A stretch of 9,004 nucleotides of DNA. It comes from an uncultured Bacteroidales bacterium (lineage in GTDB: Bacteria > Bacteroidota > Bacteroidia > Bacteroidales > Paludibacteraceae). This document shows, piece after piece, positions 1 to 6,570 of this stretch (its first letter is position 1; every line of letters begins with the position of its first letter). The notes beneath the pieces are model-generated. The model made no database searches. It had not been told where the DNA came from and saw only the letters and a list, made by a program, of their open reading frames with translations. The stretch spans positions 1 to 9,004 of the forward strand of contig ONXE01000072.1 of assembly GCA_900321775.1 (NCBI GenBank), in the 5' to 3' direction. The position numbers and the translations under genes were made by a program.

Positions 1-1628
1 CGAACATCTTCCACAATCTGTGTCTGCATGTAGTCGCAGTAGTCGCGACTCTTGCTTTGACTCGCACCGTTCGGGTAAACAGTATCTTTGTCGTTGTCGA
101 AATCGGTATAGATAGCCAGCGTGCCCACAATCGAATCTTTCTTGATGTTCCCAGCATCGGTGTGGAACGCCAGACTCAAAGTCACGGGGATGTTCTGGCC
201 TTTCTCTTTCGGATTGGCACTGCTGCCGCCTGCCAGCCAGTTCACCCATTGACCGCGCGAAGCATAGTCATCTATGTAGTCGTTCTTCGATTCCGTGTAG
301 TTGTACACAGTGTCGGGTACACCGCTGAATTGCATGAAATAGCGCGCACCCTCCACCCATTTCGGGTAACCGCTCGTAGTAGCATTCCGGCGCAGACTGT
401 CCAACTCCTCTTCCTCTTCCTTGCTCTTTGTTCCTTGTTCCTTGCTCCTTGCTCCTTGCACCAACTTCGCCGAAGGCACATTGTCCATGGCTTCCGGCTG
501 AGCATATCGGGCAACACAGCACCAGCCACCGCCAAATCGCACGGCGTCGCTCGTAATCAGCTTGCCTCCCGCACCTTCGCTCGTCAGCCGAACATAGTTC
601 TTTGCTGTATCTGTCGAGAAATCGAACGTGCCCAGATAAACCCACATGCTGCCGCCCATCTGCTGATTCACCAGATACGTCGTCTCCACCCCGCGGTGGC
701 ACACCACATATTTGGCCTTGTTGGCTGAATTGGACTCGGTTTTATAACTGATGTACACGGCGTATTCGCCCTCTTCCGGCACAGAAGCAGGGTAGGTAAT
801 CGTACCCTCCGTTGTGCGGACATACGCGCCCTTCTTGAACGGATTGTCACCCTCCAGCAACTCCTTGCCGAAATCGCCCCAACCCGCCTCCTGTACGCTG
901 ATCCAATCACCTTCGGTACGGGCTTGACGCTCATCCACAATCACCTCATTCAGTTGTGTGTCGCGCTCGCGAGGCTGAATCACCACAGCTCCTGCGTTCT
1001 CTAACATCGGCACCAGGAACGGCATCGTGTAACCCGTTGTGTATAAGTCCTCTACTGTGGTCAGCAACTTCGCGCGCTGCCACAACCAACGGTCCTCTTT
1101 TTGGTTGAAATAGATGCCATGGCTGCCCCAAAGCGCGATATGCTCGCCCTGCAGACCCGAAGTGATCGTGTAAGGTACACTCGCATTCTGGGTCAACGGC
1201 TGACCTTTCTTCAGTATGTATGGCACACATTGGATATCACCCGACGGTAGGTCCTTCGTACGCCTGAACGAACTGACCAGACGCCCTATCTCATGCCGCC
1301 TGTCGTCGCAGTAGATGCGAACCGTCCCGTCCTCTCTGCCCAAAACAATCTGACTTACAACCGAATGCAGGTATTCTACGTCTTCATTCGAAAACGGGAT
1401 AGTGCTGAACTGCCGACTCGCAAACACCTCCACCATGTTGTCGTTCTTCACTTTCACCGTGGTCACTTTGATTTTGCCAACTGTTGCCTTGCGTTGGGCA
1501 AACGAGGTCAGCGAATCCGCAACGGCCTTCTTGTTAAAGGCCACAACACGTTTCGGAGCAGCGTTTACGCCACTCGCCGACAGCACCAGTGCTGCCATCA
1601 CAAACACTATTTTTAGTACGTTTTTCAT
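1..1628 (-). CDS. Exported golvesin-domain, amidase-like protein (often annotated 'xanthan lyase'), 3' part missing
   Basis: Translating the minus strand from the ATG at 1628 gives 542 uninterrupted codons to the window edge, so the C-terminus is missing. Residues 1-23 form a signal peptide (basic MKNVLK, hydrophobic core, VNA before AP), so the product is exported. Residues 160-223 resemble the first half of an amidase_3-type fold, with GSHG at H170 and a strand ending in IQPRERD. Residues about 240-367 match a golvesin C-terminal-like domain (NPFKKGAYVRT, YISYKTESNSA, NQQMGG, WVYLGTF, ITSDAVRF). From about 418 the amidase-like part resumes (SGYPKWVEGARYF, WVNWLAGGSSANPKEKG, LAFHTDAG with H489). 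Databases often label homologues xanthan lyase; peptidoglycan or surface-glycan hydrolysis is more plausible but unproven. Linker 390-408 is repetitive and very charged. The ATG at 1628 is favoured by the signal peptide and the promoter 20 nt upstream. The family call is from memory of Bacteroidales homologues. Confidence 0.8.
   Translation of the reverse strand, partial: MKNVLKIVFVMAALVLSASGVNAAPKRVVAFNKKAVADSLTSFAQRKATVGKIKVTTVKVKNDNMVEVFASRQFSTIPFSNEDVEYLHSVVSQIVLGREDGTVRIYCDDRRHEIGRLVSSFRRTKDLPSGDIQCVPYILKKGQPLTQNASVPYTITSGLQGEHIALWGSHGIYFNQKEDRWLWQRAKLLTTVEDLYTTGYTMPFLVPMLENAGAVVIQPRERDTQLNEVIVDERQARTEGDWISVQEAGWGDFGKELLEGDNPFKKGAYVRTTEGTITYPASVPEEGEYAVYISYKTESNSANKAKYVVCHRGVETTYLVNQQMGGSMWVYLGTFDFSTDTAKNYVRLTSEGAGGKLITSDAVRFGGGWCCVARYAQPEAMDNVPSAKLVQGARSKEQGTKSKEEEEELDSLRRNATTSGYPKWVEGARYFMQFSGVPDTVYNYTESKNDYIDDYASRGQWVNWLAGGSSANPKEKGQNIPVTLSLAFHTDAGNIKKDSIVGTLAIYTDFDNDKDTVYPNGASQSKSRDYCDYMQTQIVEDV
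421..462. repeat. Heptanucleotide tandem repeat, six units, inside a coding region
   Basis: Six consecutive 7-bp units read on the plus strand: TTGCTCT, TTGTTCC, TTGTTCC, TTGCTCC, TTGCTCC, TTGCACC. On the coding (minus) strand they encode residues about 390-403 of the exported golvesin-domain protein, a hydrophilic stretch containing RSKEQGT, followed by a run of glutamates. Because seven is not a multiple of three, all three minus frames give the same cyclic heptapeptide (KEQGARS-like) without stops. The unit-to-unit differences are C/T changes at the fourth position plus single changes in the outer units, as expected of a slippage-prone repeat. Confidence 0.9.
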
Positions 1629-1648
1629 ACCCTTTTCAAATTTGGGTG

Positions 1649-1680
1649 CAAAGTTACAAAGAATTTTTGGAATATGCAAG
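1649..1680 (-). promoter_or_regulatory. Bacteroides-type promoter for the golvesin-domain gene
   Basis: On the minus strand the -7 element TAACTTTG (1656 to 1649) fits the Bacteroidota consensus TAnnTTTG exactly. The -33 element is CTTG (1680 to 1677), one mismatch from TTTG, with a 20-bp spacer. The start codon at 1628 is 20 nt downstream of the -7 element, so the leader would be only about 15-18 nt. AAAAGGG just before the ATG is a weak Shine-Dalgarno-like stretch. Confidence 0.75.
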
Positions 1681-1700
1681 AAAAAACCGCTTTTTCTTGC
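1676..1700. promoter_or_regulatory. Perfect inverted repeat overlapping the leftward -33 region (possible operator)
   Basis: GCAAGAAAAA (1676-1685), a 5-base centre ACCGC, then TTTTTCTTGC (1691-1700) make a perfect 10-bp inverted repeat. Its left arm covers the -33 element of the leftward promoter, a position where a bound repressor could block polymerase. No regulator is encoded nearby. It could also be a chance product of A/T-rich sequence, but the perfect GCAAG/CTTGC ends make that less likely. Confidence 0.45.
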
Positions 1701-1789
1701 TATTTTAATAAAAATTCATATTGTGTGATATTTCTCGTATTTTGGTATCTCTAACACCCTTTTTCTCTTTTTTGTAACAACGCTTTGTA

Positions 1790-1810
1790 GTATTATACTA
1801 TGTATAATAC
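1790..1810. promoter_or_regulatory. 21-bp palindrome midway between the divergent promoters
   Basis: GTATTATAC (1790-1798), TAT, then GTATAATAC (1802-1810) is a perfect 9-bp inverted repeat with a 3-bp centre. It lies roughly central between the two promoters, about 110-120 bp from each. It could be an operator for a dimeric regulator or a weak hairpin; there is no following U-tract, so a terminator is unlikely. Confidence 0.4.
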
Positions 1811-1867
1811 CCGTACGTGCGATTTTACTCAAAACCGCTCACGTTTATCGGGACCTGCAGCAGACCC

Positions 1868-1888
1868 CTCCGTACTCTCTCCGTACTC
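1868..1888. repeat. Two-copy direct repeat, 11-bp period
   Basis: CTCCGTACTC occurs at 1868-1877 and again at 1879-1888, separated by one T. The flanks are also C/T-rich (ACCC before, CCTCGCCTC after), so this may be the remnant of a longer tandem array. No function can be assigned. Confidence 0.6.
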
Positions 1889-1903
1889 CCTCGCCTCTTG
1901 ACA

Positions 1904-1922
1904 GCAAAAAAAATTTTTTTGC
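1904..1922. promoter_or_regulatory. A8T7 palindromic tract upstream of the nadE promoter
   Basis: GC, eight A, seven T, GC form a near-perfect palindrome ending 8 bp before the -33 element of the rightward promoter. A-tracts of this length bend DNA and can act like an UP element; that role here is inferred from position only. A hairpin with a T-run could also weakly terminate, but nothing upstream on the plus strand needs terminating. Confidence 0.4.
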
Positions 1923-1929
1923 CCAAAAG

Positions 1930-1961
1930 TTTGCATATTCCAAAAAAAAGTGTTAACTTTG
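1930..1961 (+). promoter_or_regulatory. Bacteroides-type promoter for the nadE-dsbD-rlmB cluster
   Basis: TTTG at 1930-1933, a 20-bp spacer, and TAACTTTG at 1954-1961 match both consensus elements of Bacteroidota primary promoters. The predicted transcription start is about 1965-1968, so the leader before the ATG at 1982 is very short, A/T-rich and has no Shine-Dalgarno sequence, which is usual in this phylum. No other good promoter was seen in the 2-bp and 1-bp gaps downstream, so it probably drives at least nadE, dsbD and rlmB. Confidence 0.8.
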
Positions 1962-1981
1962 CACCCCAAATATTATACAAC

Positions 1982-3883
1982 ATGCAAAAGGACTTAGGAT
2001 ATGTGCGCGTTGCGGCAGCGGTGCCAAGAATGCAAGTGGCTGATACTCAGTTTAACACGAACGAGATAATAGACCTCATTCACCGAGCCGCAGAAGAGCA
2101 GGTGGAAGTGGTCTGCTTCCCCGAACTGTGCGTGACAGGTTACACCTGTGCGGATTTGTTCTTCCAGCGTCAACTGCAGGAGAATGCCCTGCAGGCAATG
2201 GAACGTATTTGTCAGGAAACCAAAGGATTACCATTGATCGTCCTGGCCGGAGCGCCCCTAAAAGTAGATAACAACCTCTATAACTGCGCGTTCATCATGA
2301 CCGATGGCGATGTAGTAGGTGTTGTGCCCAAAGTGAACCTCCCCAACACCGGTGAGTTCTACGAGAAACGCTGGTTCACGCCCGGACGGCAAACGACGCA
2401 GAAGACCGTGGAACTGTGGTCCGGAGACGTGCCGTTTGGCCCTGATTTGCTGTTCGTTACACGCCGTTATATGTTCGGAGTGGAACTTTGCGAAGACCTT
2501 TGGTCGCCCCTGCCACCTTCCACGCAGTTGGCAATCCAGGGAGCGGAACTTATCTTCAACCTCTCTTCCAGCAATTGCGTGACAGGCAAACACGCCTTCC
2601 GTCGCCAGATGATCCTCCAGCAGTCCGCACGCGTGCACTGCGGATATGTATATACCAGTTCCAGCGTGGGCGAATCGACTACAGACGTGGTCTTCAGCGG
2701 TTCAACCTACATCGCTGAGAACGGCGACCTGTTGGCCGAAGGCGAGCGTTTCCTGCGTGAGAGTCATATGACAATCAGCGAGATAGATGTGGACCGCCTT
2801 CGTACCGACCGCCAACGCAACACCAATTTCACCGATGACCATCAGGGCGATTACCGCAAAGTGTATGTGGCGCCGCTTGACTATGAAGAGGACGAACTGC
2901 CCATGCACCGCACGTTCTATCCGTCGCCTTTCATCCCCGTGGACGAAGACGCACAACGTGAATGCTTCGAAGATGTTCTGCAGATTCAAACCTCCGGTCT
3001 CGCCAAACGCTGGGAGCATACTCGCGCGCAAGCCATGATCATCGGCATCAGCGGCGGACTGGACTCCACGTTGGCGCTGCTCGTCACTTGCCTCACCGCA
3101 GACCGTCTGGGCTACAACCGCAAACAGGTGATTGGCGTCACCATGCCGGGCTTCGGAACCAGCGACCGCACGTATCAGAACGCCATTCGCCTCATGGAGC
3201 AACTGGGCATTTCCATTCAGGAGATAAGCATACGCGACGCAGTAATGGGACATTTCGAGGACATCAACCATGACCCAGACAACCACGACATTACTTACGA
3301 GAACGCGCAGGCACGCGAGCGCACGCAAATCCTCATGGACCTTGCCAATAAATACAACGGACTGGTTGTCGGTACGGGCGACCTCTCCGAACTGGCACTC
3401 GGATGGGCCACCTACAACGGCGACCAGATGAGCATGTATGGCGTGAACGCCGGCGTGCCCAAAACGCTTGTGCGCGCTGTCGTAACCTATTGTGCATCAA
3501 ATGTTTTCCACGGCGAGGTACAAAACATCCTTCTCGACATCGTGGCTACTCCCGTCTCGCCGGAACTGCTACCGACCGACGACAACGGCCAGATTGCACA
3601 AAAGACCGAAGACAAAGTCGGACCATACGAACTGCACGACTTCTTTATCTACTATTTCCTGCGCTACGGCTTTACCCGTGACAAGATTCGCTTCATGGCA
3701 GAGCAAGCCTTCAAAAACCGTTTCGACGAGGGCGACATTGCCAAATGGCTGGAAGTGTTCATGCGCCGGTTCTTCGCCCAGCAGTACAAGCGCAGTTGCA
3801 TGCCTGACGGACCCAAAGTGACCCACGTCTCCCTCAGCCCGAGAGGCGATTGGAGAATGCCCTCTGACGCAAGACCATTCTGA
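1982..3883 (+). CDS. nadE: Glutamine-dependent NAD+ synthetase
   Basis: This enzyme makes NAD+ from deamido-NAD+, ATP and glutamine in the cytoplasm, the last step of NAD synthesis. The 633-residue protein has both expected domains. The N-terminal nitrilase-like glutaminase (about 8-300) shows the catalytic triad: E48 in CFPELCVTG, K117 in VPKVNLPN and C170 in GVELCEDLW. The C-terminal synthetase (about 325-620) has the ATP-binding SGGLDS loop (357-362), PGFGTSDRT (389-397) and the GTGDLSELALGWATYNGD block (464-481). The frame is open from 1817, but the ATG at 1982 is chosen because homology begins there (LGYVRVAAAVP) and the promoter's -7 element ends at 1961, inside the longer version. Length suits the glutaminase-containing form. 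It heads the plus-strand cluster, and dsbD starts 2 bp after its stop. Confidence 0.96.
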   Translation: MQKDLGYVRVAAAVPRMQVADTQFNTNEIIDLIHRAAEEQVEVVCFPELCVTGYTCADLFFQRQLQENALQAMERICQETKGLPLIVLAGAPLKVDNNLYNCAFIMTDGDVVGVVPKVNLPNTGEFYEKRWFTPGRQTTQKTVELWSGDVPFGPDLLFVTRRYMFGVELCEDLWSPLPPSTQLAIQGAELIFNLSSSNCVTGKHAFRRQMILQQSARVHCGYVYTSSSVGESTTDVVFSGSTYIAENGDLLAEGERFLRESHMTISEIDVDRLRTDRQRNTNFTDDHQGDYRKVYVAPLDYEEDELPMHRTFYPSPFIPVDEDAQRECFEDVLQIQTSGLAKRWEHTRAQAMIIGISGGLDSTLALLVTCLTADRLGYNRKQVIGVTMPGFGTSDRTYQNAIRLMEQLGISIQEISIRDAVMGHFEDINHDPDNHDITYENAQARERTQILMDLANKYNGLVVGTGDLSELALGWATYNGDQMSMYGVNAGVPKTLVRAVVTYCASNVFHGEVQNILLDIVATPVSPELLPTDDNGQIAQKTEDKVGPYELHDFFIYYFLRYGFTRDKIRFMAEQAFKNRFDEGDIAKWLEVFMRRFFAQQYKRSCMPDGPKVTHVSLSPRGDWRMPSDARPF

Positions 3884-3885
3884 TT

Positions 3886-5748
3886 ATGAGAAAACTACTG
3901 ACATACCTCTTACTCCTCTTTCCCCTCCTGATGCAGGCAGAGATTCTCGCGCCGATTCATTGGGAAGCCTGTGCTGCACGACTCACGGACTCAACGGCAC
4001 AGATTACCCTCACCGCCACTATCGACGAGGGCTGGCATTTATATACCCAAGATTTGCCCGAAGGAGGCCCCGTAGCCACGCAGTTTCGCTACAAACAGCC
4101 TGTTTTGGGCCCGACTACCACTGACGCTCTGGTCCTTAGCGACTACGATGAAAACTTCGAAATGGAGTTGACCTACTACACCTCCCGCGTTGTTTTCACC
4201 CAAACAGTCCTCGCTCGCCCTGACGAGACCCTTGCCGGCTCCGTGACCTTCATGGCCTGTGACGACCACCAGTGTCTCGCCCCCGAAACATGGGACTTCG
4301 AGATCGGAAAGGTTTCGCCCGAAGAAACCAACTCTCCACGCGAAGCGATCGTACGAGCTTCTGCGAGTAATGAACTCTCAACTCTCCTCTGGATCTTCCT
4401 GATGGGCCTTCTTGGCGGCCTTCTCGCTATTTTCACGCCTTGCGTCTGGCCGATCATCCCGATGACCGTCAGTTTCTTTCTCAAACGCGCAGGAGCCTCT
4501 TCCGGACAAACGGCAAGCAAAGGAATTCGCGACGCAGTTCTTTACGGCCTCGCCATCATCATCATCTACGTGGGCTTGGGTCTGCTGATAACGGTCATCT
4601 TCGGCGCATCAGCCCTTAACGCGCTGTCAACCAACGCCGTAGTCAACCTCATATTCTTTGCTTTGCTGCTGCTCTTTGCCGCCTCTTTCTTTGGGGCCTT
4701 CGAACTGACCCTCCCCGCTTCTTGGTCAACCAAACTGGACAGCAAAGCCTCCTCAACCGGTGGGTTCCTGTCTATTCTGTTCATGGCCTTCACGTTGGTC
4801 ATCGTCAGTTTCAGTTGCACCGGACCTATCATCGGAACCCTTCTTGTTGAAGCCGCCGGCAAATCGCTTCTCGCGCCCGCCTTGGGTATGCTGGGCTTCG
4901 CAATTGCCTTGGCTCTTCCGTTCTCCCTCTTCGCCCTCTTTCCCGGCATCCTCAAGCGCCTCCCCAAATCCGGAGGATGGATGAACCGCTTCAAGGTAAC
5001 ACTCGCTTTCCTCGAACTGGCACTCTCCCTGAAATTCCTTTCCGTAGCCGACTTGGCCTATGGTTGGCATATTCTCGACCGCGAAGTGTTTATTTCGCTT
5101 TGGATAGTTATCTTCGCCTTGCTCGGACTGTATCTGTTGGGCTTGATAGCCTTCCCGCACGACGATGACTCCAACCGCAAGACCGGCGTTACGCGTTTCT
5201 TTCTGGCCGTCCTCTCCCTCTCGTTCGCTATCTACATGATTCCCGGACTTTGGGGCGCTCCGCTTCGGGCTATTTCGGCTTTCGCCCCTCCCATGAGTAC
5301 GCAGGACTGGACTCTCGGATCGTCCGCTGTTGCCTCTTCCGGCAGCACAGTCCACTTCGACGACATGGACAAAGGTTTGGCTTATGCCCGCGAGCACAAT
5401 ATGCCTATCTTCCTGGATTTCAACGGATACGGCTGCGTCAACTGCCGTAAGATGGAGGCTGCCGTTCTGTCCAAACCGCAAGTAGAAGCACGCCTTCGAA
5501 ACTACGTCTTCATCTCCCTTATCGTGGACGACAAGACGCGTCTCGACGAACCGATTCTGGTCCTCGAGAACGGAAAAGAGCGTACGCTTCGCACCATTGG
5601 CGACAAATGGAGTTATCTCCAGCGTAGCGTCTATGGAGCTAACGCCCAGCCTTATTACATACAACTCTCGCCCGACGGCACTAAACTATCCGACAGTTAC
5701 AGTTACGACGAGAACATCGACAAGTTTTTACAATGGTTAATATACTGA
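3886..5748 (+). CDS. dsbD: Thiol:disulfide interchange protein DsbD (protein-disulfide reductase)
   Basis: DsbD carries electrons from cytoplasmic thioredoxin across the inner membrane to periplasmic proteins such as DsbC-like isomerases and cytochrome c maturation factors. The 620-residue protein has the full three-part layout. A signal peptide (about 1-18, ending MQA) precedes a periplasmic N-terminal domain with C125 and C130 (ACDDHQC). The central membrane domain (about 165-455, roughly eight helices) has C186 in FTPCVWPIIPM and C311 in SCTGPIIG, the transmembrane redox pair. The C-terminal thioredoxin-like domain (about 485-620) has the CVNC active site at 517-520. All six functional cysteines are therefore present; C29 is additional. 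It begins 2 bp after nadE stops and ends 1 bp before the rlmB ATG, so co-transcription and coupled translation are likely. No periplasmic partner is encoded in the window. Confidence 0.95.
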   Translation: MRKLLTYLLLLFPLLMQAEILAPIHWEACAARLTDSTAQITLTATIDEGWHLYTQDLPEGGPVATQFRYKQPVLGPTTTDALVLSDYDENFEMELTYYTSRVVFTQTVLARPDETLAGSVTFMACDDHQCLAPETWDFEIGKVSPEETNSPREAIVRASASNELSTLLWIFLMGLLGGLLAIFTPCVWPIIPMTVSFFLKRAGASSGQTASKGIRDAVLYGLAIIIIYVGLGLLITVIFGASALNALSTNAVVNLIFFALLLLFAASFFGAFELTLPASWSTKLDSKASSTGGFLSILFMAFTLVIVSFSCTGPIIGTLLVEAAGKSLLAPALGMLGFAIALALPFSLFALFPGILKRLPKSGGWMNRFKVTLAFLELALSLKFLSVADLAYGWHILDREVFISLWIVIFALLGLYLLGLIAFPHDDDSNRKTGVTRFFLAVLSLSFAIYMIPGLWGAPLRAISAFAPPMSTQDWTLGSSAVASSGSTVHFDDMDKGLAYAREHNMPIFLDFNGYGCVNCRKMEAAVLSKPQVEARLRNYVFISLIVDDKTRLDEPILVLENGKERTLRTIGDKWSYLQRSVYGANAQPYYIQLSPDGTKLSDSYSYDENIDKFLQWLIY

Positions 5749-5749
5749 T

Positions 5750-6523
5750 ATGCAAATGATTCAAAAGAAAGAATACGAAACACGCCGACCCAAAGAGAAA
5801 GAGATGATCTTTGGTATTCGCGCGGTCATCGAAGCCATCGACGCGGGCAAGACCCTCGACAAAATTCTGCTCCGCAGAGACATGTCCTCCTCGCTCTCGC
5901 GCGAACTGCAACAGCGCCTGGAAGGTCTCACCACGCCCGTACAGAAAGTGCCGGTGGAAAAACTCAACCAGTTCACCGACAAAAACCACCAGGGAGTAAT
6001 CGCTTTCCTCTCGCCAATCGAGTTCTCCAACCTCGAAAACCTCGTTCCTATGCTCTACGAGCAGGGCAAAACGCCGTTCCTGGTGGTGTTGGACGGAGTA
6101 ACGGACGTGCGTAACTTCGGCGCCATTGCCCGAACCTGCGCTTGCGCCGGAGTGGATGCTCTCGTAGTGCCCGCCCGCGGAGGAGCAGCCATCAATGGCG
6201 ACGCGGTCAAAACCAGCGCAGGTGCCCTTCATTCGCTGCCTGTATGTAAAGTGGAGAACATGCAAAACGCCCTGCGTTTCCTTAAGGATTCGGGACTGAC
6301 GCTCGTTGCCGCCACAGAACACGCCGACGACCTCTACACCACCGCAGACATGACCGGACCTTTGGCTATAGTGCTCGGAAGCGAAGACAAAGGCATCTTC
6401 CCCGCCAATCTGGAACTCTGCGACAAGCAAGTCCGCCTACCGATGCTCGGTAAAATAGAGTCCCTCAACGTCAGCGTCGCTGCAGGTATTTTTATCTACG
6501 AAGTAGTCCGCCAGCGCGCCTAA
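5750..6523 (+). CDS. rlmB: 23S rRNA (guanosine-2'-O-)-methyltransferase RlmB, TrmH/SpoU family
   Basis: RlmB transfers a methyl group from S-adenosylmethionine to the 2'-O of G2251 (E. coli numbering) in the peptidyl-transferase region of 23S rRNA. The 257-residue protein has an N-terminal L30e-like substrate-binding domain (about 18-90, starting IFGIRAVIEAI) and a C-terminal knotted SPOUT domain. The three SpoU motifs are clear: NFGAIAR (122-128), IVLGSEDKG (207-215) and LPMLGKIESLNVSVAAG (230-246), including R128, S238 and N240. The ATG at 5750 is 1 bp after the dsbD stop; an ATG two codons later (5756) is an equally possible start. TrmH-family members share these motifs, so the exact G2251 target rests on length, the RlmB-like N-terminal domain and general similarity. 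Confidence 0.88.
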   Translation: MQMIQKKEYETRRPKEKEMIFGIRAVIEAIDAGKTLDKILLRRDMSSSLSRELQQRLEGLTTPVQKVPVEKLNQFTDKNHQGVIAFLSPIEFSNLENLVPMLYEQGKTPFLVVLDGVTDVRNFGAIARTCACAGVDALVVPARGGAAINGDAVKTSAGALHSLPVCKVENMQNALRFLKDSGLTLVAATEHADDLYTTADMTGPLAIVLGSEDKGIFPANLELCDKQVRLPMLGKIESLNVSVAAGIFIYEVVRQRA

Positions 6524-6567
6524 TTGTCAATTGTCCAATCGTTCAATCAATTGTCCAATCGTCAATC
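6524..6567. repeat. Short degenerate repeat between rlmB and the pseudouridine synthase gene
   Basis: The 15-mer CAATTGTCCAATCGT occurs at 6528-6542 and again at 6548-6562, giving a 20-bp period. Within it are 7- to 8-bp units of the type TTGTCAA, TTGTCCAA and TCGTTCAA. It fills nearly the whole 47-bp gap and leaves no Shine-Dalgarno sequence before the ATG at 6571. No -33/-7 promoter pair was found in it. Confidence 0.75.
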
Positions 6568-6570
6568 TCC

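Larger units (their letters stand above)
1644..1966. repeat. Inverted copies of a 36-bp promoter segment (arms 1644-1679 and 1931-1966)
   Basis: Read outward, both arms begin TTGCATATTCCAAAAA, then have seven differing bases (AAAGTGT on the plus arm, TTCTTTG on the minus arm), then TAACTTTGCACCC. This gives 29 identical columns outside the 7-bp block, with no gaps, and the arms are separated by 251 bp. Each arm contains a promoter, and the last matching base lies 15 nt before each start codon. The match extends past the recognised -33 and -7 elements, so it is more than consensus overlap, although related promoters elsewhere in the genome could share the spacer. Confidence 0.85.
1629..1981. 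other. Divergent intergenic control region
   Basis: This 353-bp region between the divergent golvesin-domain gene and nadE has no convincing gene. The nadE frame stays open upstream to 1817, but that 55-codon extension shows no NadE homology and is read through the promoter. The region holds two outward promoters in mirrored copies, inverted repeats at 1676-1700, 1790-1810 and 1904-1922, and an 11-bp-period direct repeat at 1868-1888. Its left part (about 1640-1810) is strongly AT-rich; the part from about 1811 to 1905 is richer in C and G. I see no tRNA, known riboswitch or terminator with a clear U-tract. Confidence 0.75.

Noticed and set aside
56..90. Promoter-like TTTG and TATCTTTG on the plus strand
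   Set aside because: The spacer is 23 bp, longer than usual, and the site is antisense inside a coding region with no plus-strand gene following it.
268..702. Minus-strand open frames of 144 and 87 codons in the golvesin-domain gene
   Set aside because: They are alternative frames of a continuous, domain-bearing reading frame; the repeat at 421-462 keeps all three frames open, which makes them look longer.
1817..1981. 55-codon upstream extension of the nadE reading frame
   Set aside because: It runs through the A/T tract and both promoter elements, shows no NadE similarity, and the family homology starts at the ATG at 1982.
1629..1981. Small mobile element bounded by the inverted 36-bp arms
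   Set aside because: The arms are functional-looking promoters pointing outward, no target-site duplication was seen beside them, and there is no transposase; duplicated or convergent promoters explain them better.
4753..5664. 303-codon open frame on the minus strand inside dsbD
   Set aside because: It lies antisense to a well-supported membrane protein with all expected motifs; its composition and lack of recognisable domains suit a shadow frame.
5681..6430. 249-codon open frame on the minus strand inside rlmB
   Set aside because: It is antisense to the complete SpoU motifs of rlmB and resembles no known family.
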